Assembly: GCA_030765555.1 (NCBI GenBank)
Contig: JAVCCI010000089.1
Coordinates: 1 to 5,758 of the forward strand
From: Candidatus Kappaea frigidicola
GTDB lineage: Bacteria > Omnitrophota > Gorgyraeia > JAGLLT01
Length of the DNA: 5,758 bases
Reading direction: 5' to 3'
Shown here: positions 1 through 5,381 of the stretch, piece by piece
Numbering within the stretch: the first letter of the stretch is position 1
Layout of the letters: each line of letters begins with the position of its first letter
Made by a program: the position numbers and the translations under genes
Notes under the pieces: model-generated
The model's input: only the letters and a program-made list of their open reading frames with translations
Database searches by the model: none
Told to the model about the DNA's origin: nothing

Positions 1-55
1 CTCCAAAGTAAGTTAAACATAAAATAAAACTCATAATAAAAAGAAATTTCTTCAT
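1..55 (-). CDS. N-terminal fragment of an exported protein (signal peptide only)
   Basis: Only the first 18 codons are inside the window; the gene runs off the left edge. The peptide begins MKKFLFIMSFILCLTYFG: two lysines followed by an unbroken hydrophobic stretch, which is what a Sec signal peptide or a lipoprotein signal looks like. A cysteine at residue 13 could belong to a lipobox, but the next residues do not settle this. The start at 55 is supported by an SD-like AGGGG (complement of 64-68) 8 nt upstream and by a well-formed promoter at 87-115. The mature protein cannot be identified from this piece. Confidence is in a real exported-protein start, not in any function. Confidence 0.65.
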   Translation of the reverse strand, partial: MKKFLFIMSFILCLTYFG

Positions 56-86
56 CACTCTATCCCCTTTTGATTAATTGATAATT

Positions 87-115
87 AGTATAGCAGAGCG
101 CTAAGGTAAAATCAA
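87..115 (-). promoter_or_regulatory. Sigma70-type promoter of the 1-55 gene
   Basis: On the minus strand a -35 TTGATT (110-115) and a -10 TATACT (87-92) are separated by exactly 17 bp. TGC precedes the -10, giving an extended -10. Transcription would begin near position 80, leaving a leader of about 25 nt that includes the SD at 64-68. This is one of the best promoter matches in the window. Confidence 0.7.
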
Positions 116-134
116 TAAAAGTATTACATTTTAT

Positions 135-166
135 AAAAAATATAGCCTTTAAAACTATTCAAGGCT
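135..166 (-). terminator. Possible Rho-independent terminator downstream of rlmN
   Basis: A perfect 6-bp inverted repeat, AGCCTT (144-149) and AAGGCT (161-166), encloses an 11-nt loop. On the minus strand it is followed after three bases by a run of six T (135-140). It lies about 205 bp past the rlmN stop and before the promoter of the next minus-strand gene, where a terminator would be expected. The stem is short and the T run does not directly abut it, so the call is moderate to weak. Confidence 0.4.
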
Positions 167-236
167 CAGTGGATGATTGCAAATTTAAAATGACGGATTC
201 GTGGAAATTAGAAGGAAAGTAAAAACCTATATATAA

Positions 237-368
237 AAAATTGGAAATACGTCTTTTACAATTTCGCATGAAGCCTGGCAAAATGACATAAAAAAAGCTA
301 CCGGCAAGGTAGTTATAGTTTATTTGAATTCTGAAACTAAGTTAAAAGAACATTTTAAAAAAGATTAA
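237..368 (+). other. Intergenic stretch with a short start-less open frame (possible gene remnant)
   Basis: The gap 116-371 holds no complete gene. In the plus strand a 43-codon open frame runs from just after a TAA (234-236) to a TAA at 366-368, with no ATG, GTG or TTG at its head. Its translation contains FTISHEAWQNDIKKATGKVV followed by IVYLNSETKLKEHFKKD. The alternation of polar helix-like and hydrophobic strand-like segments looks protein-like, and faintly recalls the N-terminal beta-alpha-beta part of a thioredoxin fold, but there is no CxxC. It may be the tail of a decayed gene or chance in AT-rich DNA. It also overlaps a minus-strand hairpin with a T run (290-312), which argues for non-coding DNA. 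No function is claimed. Confidence 0.2.
290..312 (-). terminator. Candidate Rho-independent terminator of rlmN
   Basis: Read on the minus strand, CTACC and GGTAG (308-312 and 298-302) form a 5-bp stem around a 5-nt loop. Two bases further on comes an uninterrupted run of seven T (290-296). It starts 60 bp after the rlmN stop. The stem is short, but the T run is the longest after any hairpin here. With the hairpin at 135-166 it may form a two-step termination zone. Confidence 0.45.
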
Positions 369-371
369 TTA

Positions 372-1394
372 TTATTTCTTCCCTGCTAATTGACCACAAG
401 CCCCACCAATATCAGTCCCTTTTGAAACTCTTAAAGTTACATTAGCTTCAAGGCGCCTTAAGTGTTTAATAAACCTATCGATTGCATCTTTATCTGGGGC
501 TGTTAAATTGTGCCCTGTCACTTCATGGCAAGGAATTAAATTGATTGTAGCTTTAAGTTGATTGGCAATGCGGGCTAAGCCTTCCGCATCGCACTTCGAA
601 TCATTAATTGATTTCATAAGAATATATTCCAGGGTTATTTTTCTATTGGTAGCCTTAAAATAATTTTCTACTTCATTAATAAGTTTTTTAAGGGGGTATT
701 TCTTGTTAACTGGCATAAGGCGACTACGTAATTTATCATCAGCAGCATGAAGTGAAATTGATAAATTTATCTGCAAATTAAGGTTCTTCAATTTTTTTAT
801 TGCTGGAATTATACCACAAGTAGAAATAGTAATTCTTCTTGCAGCAATATTAAGGCATTTTTCATCATTAATTATTTTTACTGCCTTAACGGTATTTAAA
901 TAATTATCCAAGGGCTCACCCATACCCATAAAAACTATATTCGTTACGTGAAAATTAAGTTTGTGCTTTAGATAAACAATCTGTCCTGTTATCTCTGAGG
1001 GTTTGAGATTTCTAATAAAACCTTTTTTTCCGCTAGCACAAAATTTGCAGGCAAATTTACAGCCAGCCTGAGTGGAAACACAAACAGTTTCTCTGCCGGT
1101 AGCTTTAATCAAAACGGTCTCAATGAAATTGCCGTCTTCGAGTTTAAAAAGAAATTTTTGAGTACCGTCATTAGAAATCAAACGTTCAGCTAATTCTAAT
1201 TCACCAATATAAAAAGAATTAGCCAGTTTTTTTTGTAGCTCCGGAGTTAAGTTGCTCATTTGAGCAAAACTTTTTACCCCTTTGACGTAAAGCCAGCTTA
1301 GTATCTGATCGGTACGGTAGGCAGATTCCTTTAGAACTACAACTTTTTTTCTTAATTCATCCGAAGTTAAATTTTTTATATCTTCTTTTTTCAT
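372..1394 (-). CDS. rlmN: 23S rRNA (adenine2503-C2)-methyltransferase / tRNA A37 methyltransferase RlmN
   Basis: Cytoplasmic radical-SAM enzyme that adds a C2 methyl group to A2503 in the peptidyl-transferase centre of 23S rRNA and, in many bacteria, to A37 of some tRNAs. The 340-residue length is normal for the family. Visible signatures are the CxxxCxxC iron-sulfur motif with C112, C116 and C119; the GMGEPLDN segment at 157-164 that lines the SAM site; SLHA at 214-217; and the two mechanistic cysteines, C105 seven residues before the cluster motif (E. coli C118) and C333 in GGACGQL near the C terminus (E. coli C355, the methyl-carrying residue). The N-terminal 70 residues look like the helical RNA-binding part. 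The ATG at 1394 is the only usual start codon before an in-frame TAA, yet no SD precedes it: the T run of the upstream hairpin occupies that place. RlmN is clearly preferred over Cfr because of overall resemblance and housekeeping context. Confidence 0.96.
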   Translation of the reverse strand: MKKEDIKNLTSDELRKKVVVLKESAYRTDQILSWLYVKGVKSFAQMSNLTPELQKKLANSFYIGELELAERLISNDGTQKFLFKLEDGNFIETVLIKATGRETVCVSTQAGCKFACKFCASGKKGFIRNLKPSEITGQIVYLKHKLNFHVTNIVFMGMGEPLDNYLNTVKAVKIINDEKCLNIAARRITISTCGIIPAIKKLKNLNLQINLSISLHAADDKLRSRLMPVNKKYPLKKLINEVENYFKATNRKITLEYILMKSINDSKCDAEGLARIANQLKATINLIPCHEVTGHNLTAPDKDAIDRFIKHLRRLEANVTLRVSKGTDIGGACGQLAGKK

Positions 1395-1398
1395 AATG

Positions 1399-1435
1399 AA
1401 AAAACAAAGCCGGGTAGCTTAACTTTTACCCGGCT
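1399..1435 (-). terminator. Strong Rho-independent terminator after the SYLF gene, abutting rlmN
   Basis: A perfect 9-bp GC-rich stem, AGCCGGGTA (1408-1416) with TACCCGGCT (1427-1435), has a 10-nt loop. On the minus strand it is followed by TTG and six T (1399-1404). It begins 28 bp after the SYLF stop, so it should end that transcript. Its T run stops only 4 nt before the rlmN start codon, so it could equally act as a leader hairpin or attenuator of rlmN. Confidence 0.8.
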
Positions 1436-1438
1436 CTA

Positions 1439-1466
1439 TTTATAATAAACCTCTTTATATTATTAA
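1439..1466 (-). promoter_or_regulatory. Weak candidate promoter for rlmN
   Basis: On the minus strand a -10 TATAAA (1439-1444) lies 16 bp from a poor -35 TTAATA (1461-1466) that overlaps the SYLF stop codon. Transcription would start near 1432, inside the terminator hairpin, giving a leader of about 38 nt that opens with most of that stem-loop. The match is modest and the region is AT-rich, so chance is a real alternative. Confidence 0.3.
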
Positions 1467-2140
1467 TATTTTTGTAGGGCCTTCATTAATCTATCAGAAC
1501 TTGTTGATGGCTGAACCGTCTTCTTTATTAAAATATCATTAGCTGTTAAATCTTGTCCATATACATCTTTATTAGCGCCCTTATTATATCTAATAACAGA
1601 GCCATCTAATTTCAGCCCGATAAAAGCTCCTCGGCTCCTCGAATAAGAAAGTATGCCGCCCTTTAGCTGGGCATCTGTGGCTGCAGCTGCATCTCTGCCT
1701 AGAGGACCAGCTGAAATAGAAGCATCAGCTCCGAGCTTAAATTTACTTTTCATTAAACCATCCAAGCCTCTTTCGCTCATAATAAGCAATATATTATCAG
1801 CTGCCTGTCCACCTATCTGCCATCCAAAAGAACCGCCCTTTAAATTAAATACTGCAGGAGCACTCCAACTACCAGCTTTTTTATCTTTACAAATAATAAC
1901 TCCCTGAGCATACTGGCCGCCAAAAACAAAGCCGGCTTCAATTGTATTAGGGAAAATTGCGATAGCGTAGCAGTCTTTGACTAAATTGGAAGGAATACCT
2001 TTTTCTGGCATCTGTGTCATTTCCTCAAATACTTTGGCGCATTCAATAATCATATTGCCCCATTTATCCTGGGCAAATGCCATTGTAGATACAGAAATGA
2101 TGCACATTACCACTAAACAACAGGAGATAAACTTTTTCAT
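1463..2140 (-). CDS. Secreted SYLF-domain (YSC84/DUF500) lipid-binding protein
   Basis: A 225-residue protein with a Sec signal peptide: KK at the start, a hydrophobic core at residues 4-22 and an AFA cleavage motif ending at A23. The mature part is almost entirely one SYLF domain (about 48-200). Typical family landmarks are IFPN (62-65), AGFVFGG (69-75), GSWSAPAVF (90-98), GGSFGWQIGGQ (102-112), KFKLGADASISAGPLGR (133-149) and ILSYSRSRGAFIGLKLDGSV (163-182). SYLF domains in eukaryotes bind phosphoinositides. Bacterial members are usually periplasmic or envelope-associated and of unknown role, so 'lipid-binding' is a family inference. The ATG at 2140 has a perfect AGGAGG (complement of 2146-2151) 5 nt upstream. 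It appears to be a single-gene transcript ending at the 1399-1435 terminator. No active-site or metal motif is evident. Confidence 0.92.
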   Translation of the reverse strand: MKKFISCCLVVMCIISVSTMAFAQDKWGNMIIECAKVFEEMTQMPEKGIPSNLVKDCYAIAIFPNTIEAGFVFGGQYAQGVIICKDKKAGSWSAPAVFNLKGGSFGWQIGGQAADNILLIMSERGLDGLMKSKFKLGADASISAGPLGRDAAAATDAQLKGGILSYSRSRGAFIGLKLDGSVIRYNKGANKDVYGQDLTANDILIKKTVQPSTSSDRLMKALQKY

Positions 2141-2165
2141 TCAAGCCTCCTTTTTTAATGAGCAC

Positions 2166-2200
2166 ATAGTTTATGTCATATTTAAAATGTCATAAACTAT
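2166..2200. promoter_or_regulatory. Palindrome with an internal direct repeat in front of the SYLF gene
   Basis: ATAGTTTATG (2166-2175) and CATAAACTAT (2191-2200) form a perfect 10-bp inverted repeat. After one mismatch it extends by three more pairs. Within it ATGTCATA occurs twice (2173-2180 and 2187-2194), 14 bp apart. It sits 15 bp upstream of the SYLF SD and 5 bp from repeat copy 1. It could be a protein operator, an RNA hairpin in the leader, or part of the repeat unit. A weak minus-strand -35/-10 pair, TTTATG (2191-2196) and TAAACT (2168-2173) with a 17-bp spacer, lies inside it, so operator-over-promoter is possible. Confidence 0.5.
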
Positions 2201-2205
2201 TCGTG

Positions 2206-2262
2206 CGAATTAATCCCCCATTCTTTGCTTTTCAAAGAATGTAGAGGGGATTCACCCGAATT
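2206..2262 (+). repeat. Structured interspersed repeat, copy 1
   Basis: CGAATT (2206-2211) is followed by a bulged hairpin, then a 4-nt spacer and a second CGAATT (2257-2262). In the hairpin AATCCCC (2212-2218) pairs with GGGGATT (2246-2252) and CATTCTTTG (2219-2227) with CAAAGAATG (2233-2241), giving 16 pairs. The loop is 5 nt and there is a one-sided TAGA bulge at 2242-2245. It is nearly identical to copy 2 at 2355-2411 and, in reverse orientation, to copy 3 at 5427-5482. There is no T run, so it is not an ordinary terminator. Confidence 0.9.
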
Positions 2263-2299
2263 AAATCCCGCAGCTTTAAGCTTTAGCGTAATGCGGGAT
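2257..2299 (+). repeat. Divergent hairpin sharing the CGAATT-led layout
   Basis: Directly after the second CGAATT of copy 1, ATCCCGCA (2265-2272) and TGCGGGAT (2292-2299) form a perfect 8-bp stem with a 19-nt loop. The start, CGAATT then AATCCC, echoes the head of the main repeat, but the interior is unrelated. It may be a diverged unit of the same family or a separate element in a mosaic. Confidence 0.5.
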
Positions 2300-2317
2300 A
2301 TTTTAGGTCAAAAGCAC

Positions 2318-2349
2318 ATCGGTTATGGAATAAAGTGAACATACCTGAT
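2318..2349. repeat. Imperfect palindrome preceding repeat copy 2
   Basis: ATCGGTTATG (2318-2327) can pair with CATACCTGAT (2340-2349) as ATC/GAT, GGT/ACC and ATG/CAT, with one unpaired T on each arm and a 12-nt loop. It ends 5 bp before the CGAATT of copy 2, the same spacing that separates palindrome 2166-2200 from copy 1. The stem is broken, so alone it is weak evidence; its interest is positional. Confidence 0.3.
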
Positions 2350-2354
2350 AAGCC

Positions 2355-2411
2355 CGAATTAATCCCCCATTCTTTGGCTTTCAAAGAATGTAGAGGGGAT
2401 TTGTGCGAATT
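2355..2411 (+). repeat. Structured interspersed repeat, copy 2
   Basis: Same layout as copy 1: CGAATT (2355-2360), AATCCCC (2361-2367), CATTCTTTG (2368-2376), 5-nt loop, CAAAGAATG (2382-2390), TAGA bulge (2391-2394), GGGGATT (2395-2401), a 4-nt spacer and CGAATT (2406-2411). Only the loop and the 4-nt spacer differ from copy 1. The two copies are direct repeats with starts 149 bp apart, enclosing about 92 bp. Confidence 0.9.
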
Positions 2412-2489
2412 ACCCTGAGAAATCCATAAGATTTCCACGACTTAGTCCCTGAAATTTCTTTAAAACTCCTAGGAAATGTTTCCTTAATT

Positions 2490-2519
2490 ATTCTACACCT
2501 AAAAAATACTCTTGGTCAA
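2490..2519 (-). promoter_or_regulatory. Candidate promoter reading through the repeats toward the SYLF gene
   Basis: On the minus strand a -35 TTGACC (2514-2519) and a -10 TAGAAT (2490-2495), each five of six to consensus, are 18 bp apart. Initiation would be near 2483, giving the SYLF mRNA a leader of about 340 nt containing both repeat copies and the palindromes. It begins just after the stop codon of the upstream operon, a usual place for a next-gene promoter. A separate small RNA is the alternative. Confidence 0.5.
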
Positions 2520-2525
2520 GAAATA

Positions 2526-3215
2526 TTAATTACAACTAGGTATAGTTTCACCTTTTAGTATTTCGGGTAGAGGTGAAGCATCGATACGCATGCCACCATC
2601 ATGTTCTATTTTTATAGTGTAAATAGTTCCGGGCACAAACATCGTACCTGGAGCCTCTATTTGAGCATTTTTAATACCTATTCTCTGAGCTTTATCTGGA
2701 TGTAAAGCATATTCCCAAAACTTCTGCCATATTTTCTTTTCATAATCTGACTGCGCTGTCTCTATTTTATATCCTTGAGGTATTCTATTTGCAGAGGTAA
2801 TTTCGAATTCTTGGGTATTGGGCCCATCCAGCATAAAAACTTTCCAAAAAATATAAGCACTTTTACCTTTTAGCTTATCTTTATTCTTAACCTTAATATC
2901 ATCAAACCTGATAACTAGAGATTGAAACTGAATTACGTTACCGGAGAAAGTAAAATATTCCGGTTGCGTTGGATTCCCCTTAGAATCATATTCCAGGAAT
3001 TTAATGGTTGTAAATGTCCTAGCTGACTCTTCGTCAAAATGCACATCGGTTACCAGCACCTCGGCAATACGACTTTCCGCCTCCAAGCGTTCAATAATCT
3101 GTTTCAAAACCTTATTCTCGTTTACATATTTCTGATAAAAACTATAACCGTAGATTCCTAAAGCCATAATAATTAAAAACGCTATAGGATAAATAAGTTT
3201 TTTAATAAAATTCAT
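2526..3215 (-). CDS. Uncharacterised single-pass membrane protein, last gene of the rlpA-pgi operon
   Basis: I do not recognise a named family for this 229-residue protein. Residues 1-6 are basic and residues 8-26 form one hydrophobic segment, fitting an uncleaved N-terminal anchor with the rest outside the cytoplasm. Residues 29-50 are a charged helix with hydrophobics at heptad-like spacing (V36, I40, I41, L44), possibly a short coiled coil. The remainder alternates beta-like segments (52-58, 66-75, 86-104, 120-130) with a conserved-looking tail containing YALHPDKAQRIGIKNAQIEA at 169-188. No catalytic motif is visible. The ATG at 3215 follows the pgi stop by 11 bp and has AGGAG (complement of 3222-3226) 6 nt upstream, so it is co-transcribed with pgi and rlpA. 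Two-gene linkage with RlpA suggests an envelope role, but this is only inference. Confidence 0.8.
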   Translation of the reverse strand: MNFIKKLIYPIAFLIIMALGIYGYSFYQKYVNENKVLKQIIERLEAESRIAEVLVTDVHFDEESARTFTTIKFLEYDSKGNPTQPEYFTFSGNVIQFQSLVIRFDDIKVKNKDKLKGKSAYIFWKVFMLDGPNTQEFEITSANRIPQGYKIETAQSDYEKKIWQKFWEYALHPDKAQRIGIKNAQIEAPGTMFVPGTIYTIKIEHDGGMRIDASPLPEILKGETIPSCN

Positions 3216-3226
3216 TTTTTTCTCCT

Positions 3227-4879
3227 TTATTCTCTCATCTTTTTGTATGTATTTATAAGACCATTAGTTGAAGAATCATGAGATGTTACTTTTTCACTTT
3301 GTTTTAATTCAGGCAAAATACTTTTTGCCAACTGCTTGCCTAACTCTACCCCCCACTGATCAAAACTGAAGATATTCCAGATAACACCTTGGGTAAAGAT
3401 TTTATGCTCATACGTGGCAATTAAACAACCCAAGGTATAAGGAGTAAGTTTTTTAAAAATAATTGAATTAGTGGGTTTATTTCCTTTAAAGATTTTATAT
3501 GGTAAAAGCTTTTTAATTTCTTCTTCTGTTTTACCCGTAGCCTTTAATTCTTCAATAACTTCCTCTTCATTTTTACCCTTCATCAAAGCTTCAGTTTGGG
3601 CAAAGAAATTAGATAAAAGTATTTGGTGGTGTTCTCCCAAGGGATTGTGACTTATGGCCGGTGCTAAAAAATCGCAGGGTATTAATTTAGTGCCCTGATG
3701 GATTAATTGATAGAAGGCATGCTGACCGTTAGTACCCGGTTCTCCCCAAATAATGGGACCAGTTTGATAAGTAACTGCCTTGGCATCCCGGGCAACATAT
3801 TTTCCGTTACTTTCCATATCTGCCTGCTGTAAATAGGCCGGCAAGCGGTGTAAATATTCACTATAAGGCAACACAGCGTGAGATTCGCTTTTAAAAAAAT
3901 TATTATACCAGATACCTAGAAGAGCTAAAATTACCGGAATGTTTTTGCTAAAAGCAGTGCTTTTAAAATGTTTATCCATTGCATGAGCGCCCTCTAAAAG
4001 TTCAACAAAATCCTTAAAACCAATAGTGCAGGCTATAGAAAGTCCGATGGCTGACCAAAGAGAATAGCGGCCTCCCACCCAATCCCAAAACCTGAACATA
4101 TTATCTTTATCAATCCCGAATTCTACCACTTTCTCTTCATTAGTAGAAACAGCTATAAAGTGACGTTTAATATATCTTTCATTTTTTGCCCAAGACATAA
4201 ACCAGCGCCTGGCCGTATAAGCATTAGTCATGGTTTCTTGGGTAGTAAATGTCTTTGAAGCAATAATAAAGAGTGTTTTTTCAGGATCAAGGCCTTTGAG
4301 GGTTTCTGCTATATTAGTTGCATCAACATTAGAGACAAAATGAGTATTAATCTTTTTCTTTTTATAAGCCTTTAAAGCCTCGGCAACCATTACCGGCCCT
4401 AAATCAGATCCGCCAATACCGATATTGACAACGTCACTTATGGGTTTATGAGTATATCCCATCCATTTACCCAAAGAAACCTTATAGCTGAATTTTTTCA
4501 TCTGATCCAAGACGACATTGACTTCGGGCATAACATCTACCCCATCAACTTTTATAGGTTTATTAGAGCGATTTCTTAGTGCAATATGTAAGACTGCCCT
4601 ATCTTCAGTTTCGTTGATTTTTTCGCCAGAAAACATCTGCTTTATAGCTTCTTTAAGCTTCGTTTCTTTGGCAAGCTCTAGAAGCAATTTAATAGTATCT
4701 TCTGAAATTATGTTCTTTGAATAATCAAATAAGATATCTTTAAAAGTGAGAGAAAATTTGGAAAATCTCTCTGGATCATCTTTAAAAAGTTTTCTCATCT
4801 GGACATCTTTTATTTTTTTATAATGTGCCTCTAGGGCTTTGTAGCTTTTAGTAGTTGCGGGGTCAATTTTGCTAAGCAT
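3227..4879 (-). CDS. pgi: Glucose-6-phosphate isomerase
   Basis: Cytoplasmic enzyme interconverting glucose 6-phosphate and fructose 6-phosphate, serving glycolysis and gluconeogenesis. At 550 residues it matches the long E. coli-type form (549), not the shorter 440-450-residue bacterial type. Sugar-phosphate binding segments GIGGSDLG (154-161) and SKTFTTQET (208-216) are present. Both family signatures are intact: WVGGRYSLWSAIG (267-279) and SFDQWGVELGK (505-515). The catalytic residues line up with the E. coli enzyme at a constant offset of +1: E356 in QADMESNGK, H387 in GTNGQHAF and K515 in VELGK. The ATG at 4879 has a perfect AGGAGG 4 nt upstream that overlaps the stop codon of the rlpA-like gene, implying translational coupling. 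It is the middle gene of a three-gene operon. No truncation or frameshift is seen. Confidence 0.97.
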   Translation of the reverse strand: MLSKIDPATTKSYKALEAHYKKIKDVQMRKLFKDDPERFSKFSLTFKDILFDYSKNIISEDTIKLLLELAKETKLKEAIKQMFSGEKINETEDRAVLHIALRNRSNKPIKVDGVDVMPEVNVVLDQMKKFSYKVSLGKWMGYTHKPISDVVNIGIGGSDLGPVMVAEALKAYKKKKINTHFVSNVDATNIAETLKGLDPEKTLFIIASKTFTTQETMTNAYTARRWFMSWAKNERYIKRHFIAVSTNEEKVVEFGIDKDNMFRFWDWVGGRYSLWSAIGLSIACTIGFKDFVELLEGAHAMDKHFKSTAFSKNIPVILALLGIWYNNFFKSESHAVLPYSEYLHRLPAYLQQADMESNGKYVARDAKAVTYQTGPIIWGEPGTNGQHAFYQLIHQGTKLIPCDFLAPAISHNPLGEHHQILLSNFFAQTEALMKGKNEEEVIEELKATGKTEEEIKKLLPYKIFKGNKPTNSIIFKKLTPYTLGCLIATYEHKIFTQGVIWNIFSFDQWGVELGKQLAKSILPELKQSEKVTSHDSSTNGLINTYKKMRE

Positions 4880-4883
4880 AATT

Positions 4884-4889
4884 CCTCCT
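4884..4889 (-). promoter_or_regulatory. pgi ribosome binding site overlapping the rlpA stop codon
   Basis: The complement reads TAGGAGG, in which TAG (4888-4890) ends the RlpA-like frame and AGGAGG (4884-4889) is the pgi SD, 4 nt before the ATG. Ribosomes terminating on the upstream gene sit on the SD, so pgi translation is probably coupled to it. Confidence 0.8.
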
Positions 4890-5304
4890 ATTTAATAATC
4901 TCAATTCTTACTTTAGTTATTCCGTCTTTTACCATTTTAAGCTGTTTGGCGGCTGCTACAGATAAATCTATATTGCGACCCCACATAAAGGGGCCACGGT
5001 CATTAATTCTAACAATTACTGAGCGACCATTTTTTAAATTGGTTACTTTCAGACGTGTCCCCATGGGTAAGGTTCTATGAGCAGCAGTCAAGGCGTTCAT
5101 ATTATATACTTCCCCACAGGAAGTCCTTCTACCGTGAAAGGGTCTTCCGTAAAAGGAAGCTCTTATTACCCAACCGTTATATTGATGATAAATAGCAGAA
5201 GCAATATGAATAGCTAAAACTATTAATACAAAGCTAGCTATAGCCAGTAAAAATCTTCTGTTTTTATCTATAAAAAGTTGATATTTTTCTAATATATTAT
5301 TCAT
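4888..5304 (-). CDS. rlpA: Membrane-anchored RlpA-like (double-psi beta-barrel) septal/peptidoglycan protein
   Basis: RlpA proteins bind peptidoglycan freed of stem peptides at division sites, and some are lytic transglycosylases. This copy has 138 residues, far shorter than E. coli RlpA (about 360), because it consists of an anchor and the RlpA barrel only, with no C-terminal SPOR domain. Residues 17-38 form one transmembrane segment after a short cytoplasmic, basic stretch, replacing the usual lipoprotein signal. The barrel spans about 45-137, with SFYGRPFHGRRTSCGE (50-65), LTAAHRTLPMGT (72-83), VTNLKNGRSVIVRINDRGPF (87-106) and IDLS (112-115). H76 and D102 are the conserved polar residues of the family's putative active site. 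The ATG at 5304 lacks an SD, and the promoter at 5320-5348 places the transcript start only about 9 nt before it. It is the first gene of the operon with pgi. The exact role, enzymatic or binding, is not decidable here. Confidence 0.88.
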   Translation of the reverse strand: MNNILEKYQLFIDKNRRFLLAIASFVLIVLAIHIASAIYHQYNGWVIRASFYGRPFHGRRTSCGEVYNMNALTAAHRTLPMGTRLKVTNLKNGRSVIVRINDRGPFMWGRNIDLSVAAAKQLKMVKDGITKVRIEIIK

Positions 5305-5319
5305 GAATAAGGTTCTTAT

Positions 5320-5348
5320 ATTTTATGCTTCTAATAGCAAAAAGTCAA
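5320..5348 (-). promoter_or_regulatory. Sigma70-type promoter of the rlpA-pgi operon
   Basis: On the minus strand a -35 TTGACT (5343-5348) and a -10 TAAAAT (5320-5325), each five of six to consensus, are exactly 17 bp apart. The start point would be near 5313, giving an unusually short leader of about 9 nt before the ATG at 5304. Confidence 0.72.
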
Positions 5349-5381
5349 TATGCTCTTTTTTGGGTTTTATTTAATTAATCC

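Larger units (their letters stand above)
2141..2525. other. Palindrome-dense intergenic region upstream of the SYLF gene
   Basis: No credible gene lies in these 385 bp. The longest start-initiated frame I followed is a 19-codon minus-strand frame from 2344, without SD or family resemblance. The region holds instead a chain of inverted repeats, listed separately: 2166-2200, 2212-2252, 2265-2299, 2318-2349 and 2361-2401. Two further small ones are GAAATC/GATTTC at 2419-2424 and 2430-2435, and AGGAAA/TTTCCT at 2471-2484. The last could weakly terminate the upstream operon, since four T follow nearby on the minus strand. A promoter-like pair at 2490-2519 points toward the SYLF gene. Confidence 0.7.

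Noticed and set aside
372..1394. Cfr-type antibiotic-resistance methyltransferase instead of RlmN
   Set aside because: Sequence around the cluster cysteines, the DIGGACGQL tail and the chromosomal housekeeping setting fit RlmN. Nothing suggests a transferred resistance gene.
1653..1907. Plus-strand open frame of 84 codons
   Set aside because: It lies wholly within the SYLF gene in antisense. The SYLF frame has a signal peptide, an SD and full family motifs; the antisense frame has no SD and no recognisable sequence.
1977..2195. Plus-strand open frame of 72 codons crossing the SYLF start
   Set aside because: Most of it is antisense to the SYLF coding region and the rest runs into the palindrome at 2166-2200. 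No SD or family signal.
2212..2252. Rho-independent terminator reading of the repeat hairpin
   Set aside because: Stable stem, but no T run follows on either strand in any copy.
2285..2344. 19-codon minus-strand frame starting MFTLFHNR
   Set aside because: Too short, no SD, and located in the palindrome-rich intergenic DNA. No resemblance to a known small protein.
2206..2411. CRISPR array
   Set aside because: Only two direct copies, each itself a long hairpin, with a 92-bp spacer containing more hairpins. The third copy is 3 kb away in the other orientation. No cas gene in the window.
2206..2411. Integron attC sites
   Set aside because: The hairpins carry a one-sided bulge, but I see no paired GTTRRRY/RYYYAAC core sites, no cassette genes and no integrase.
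199..2440. Shared 10-mer TCGTGGAAAT (near 199) and its complement at 2431-2440
   Set aside because: Similarity does not extend beyond the 10-mer. A single match of this length between AT-rich intergenic regions is weak evidence of a repeat.
4518..4724. Plus-strand open frame of 68 codons
   Set aside because: Antisense shadow of pgi, whose reading frame is intact and carries all catalytic residues.
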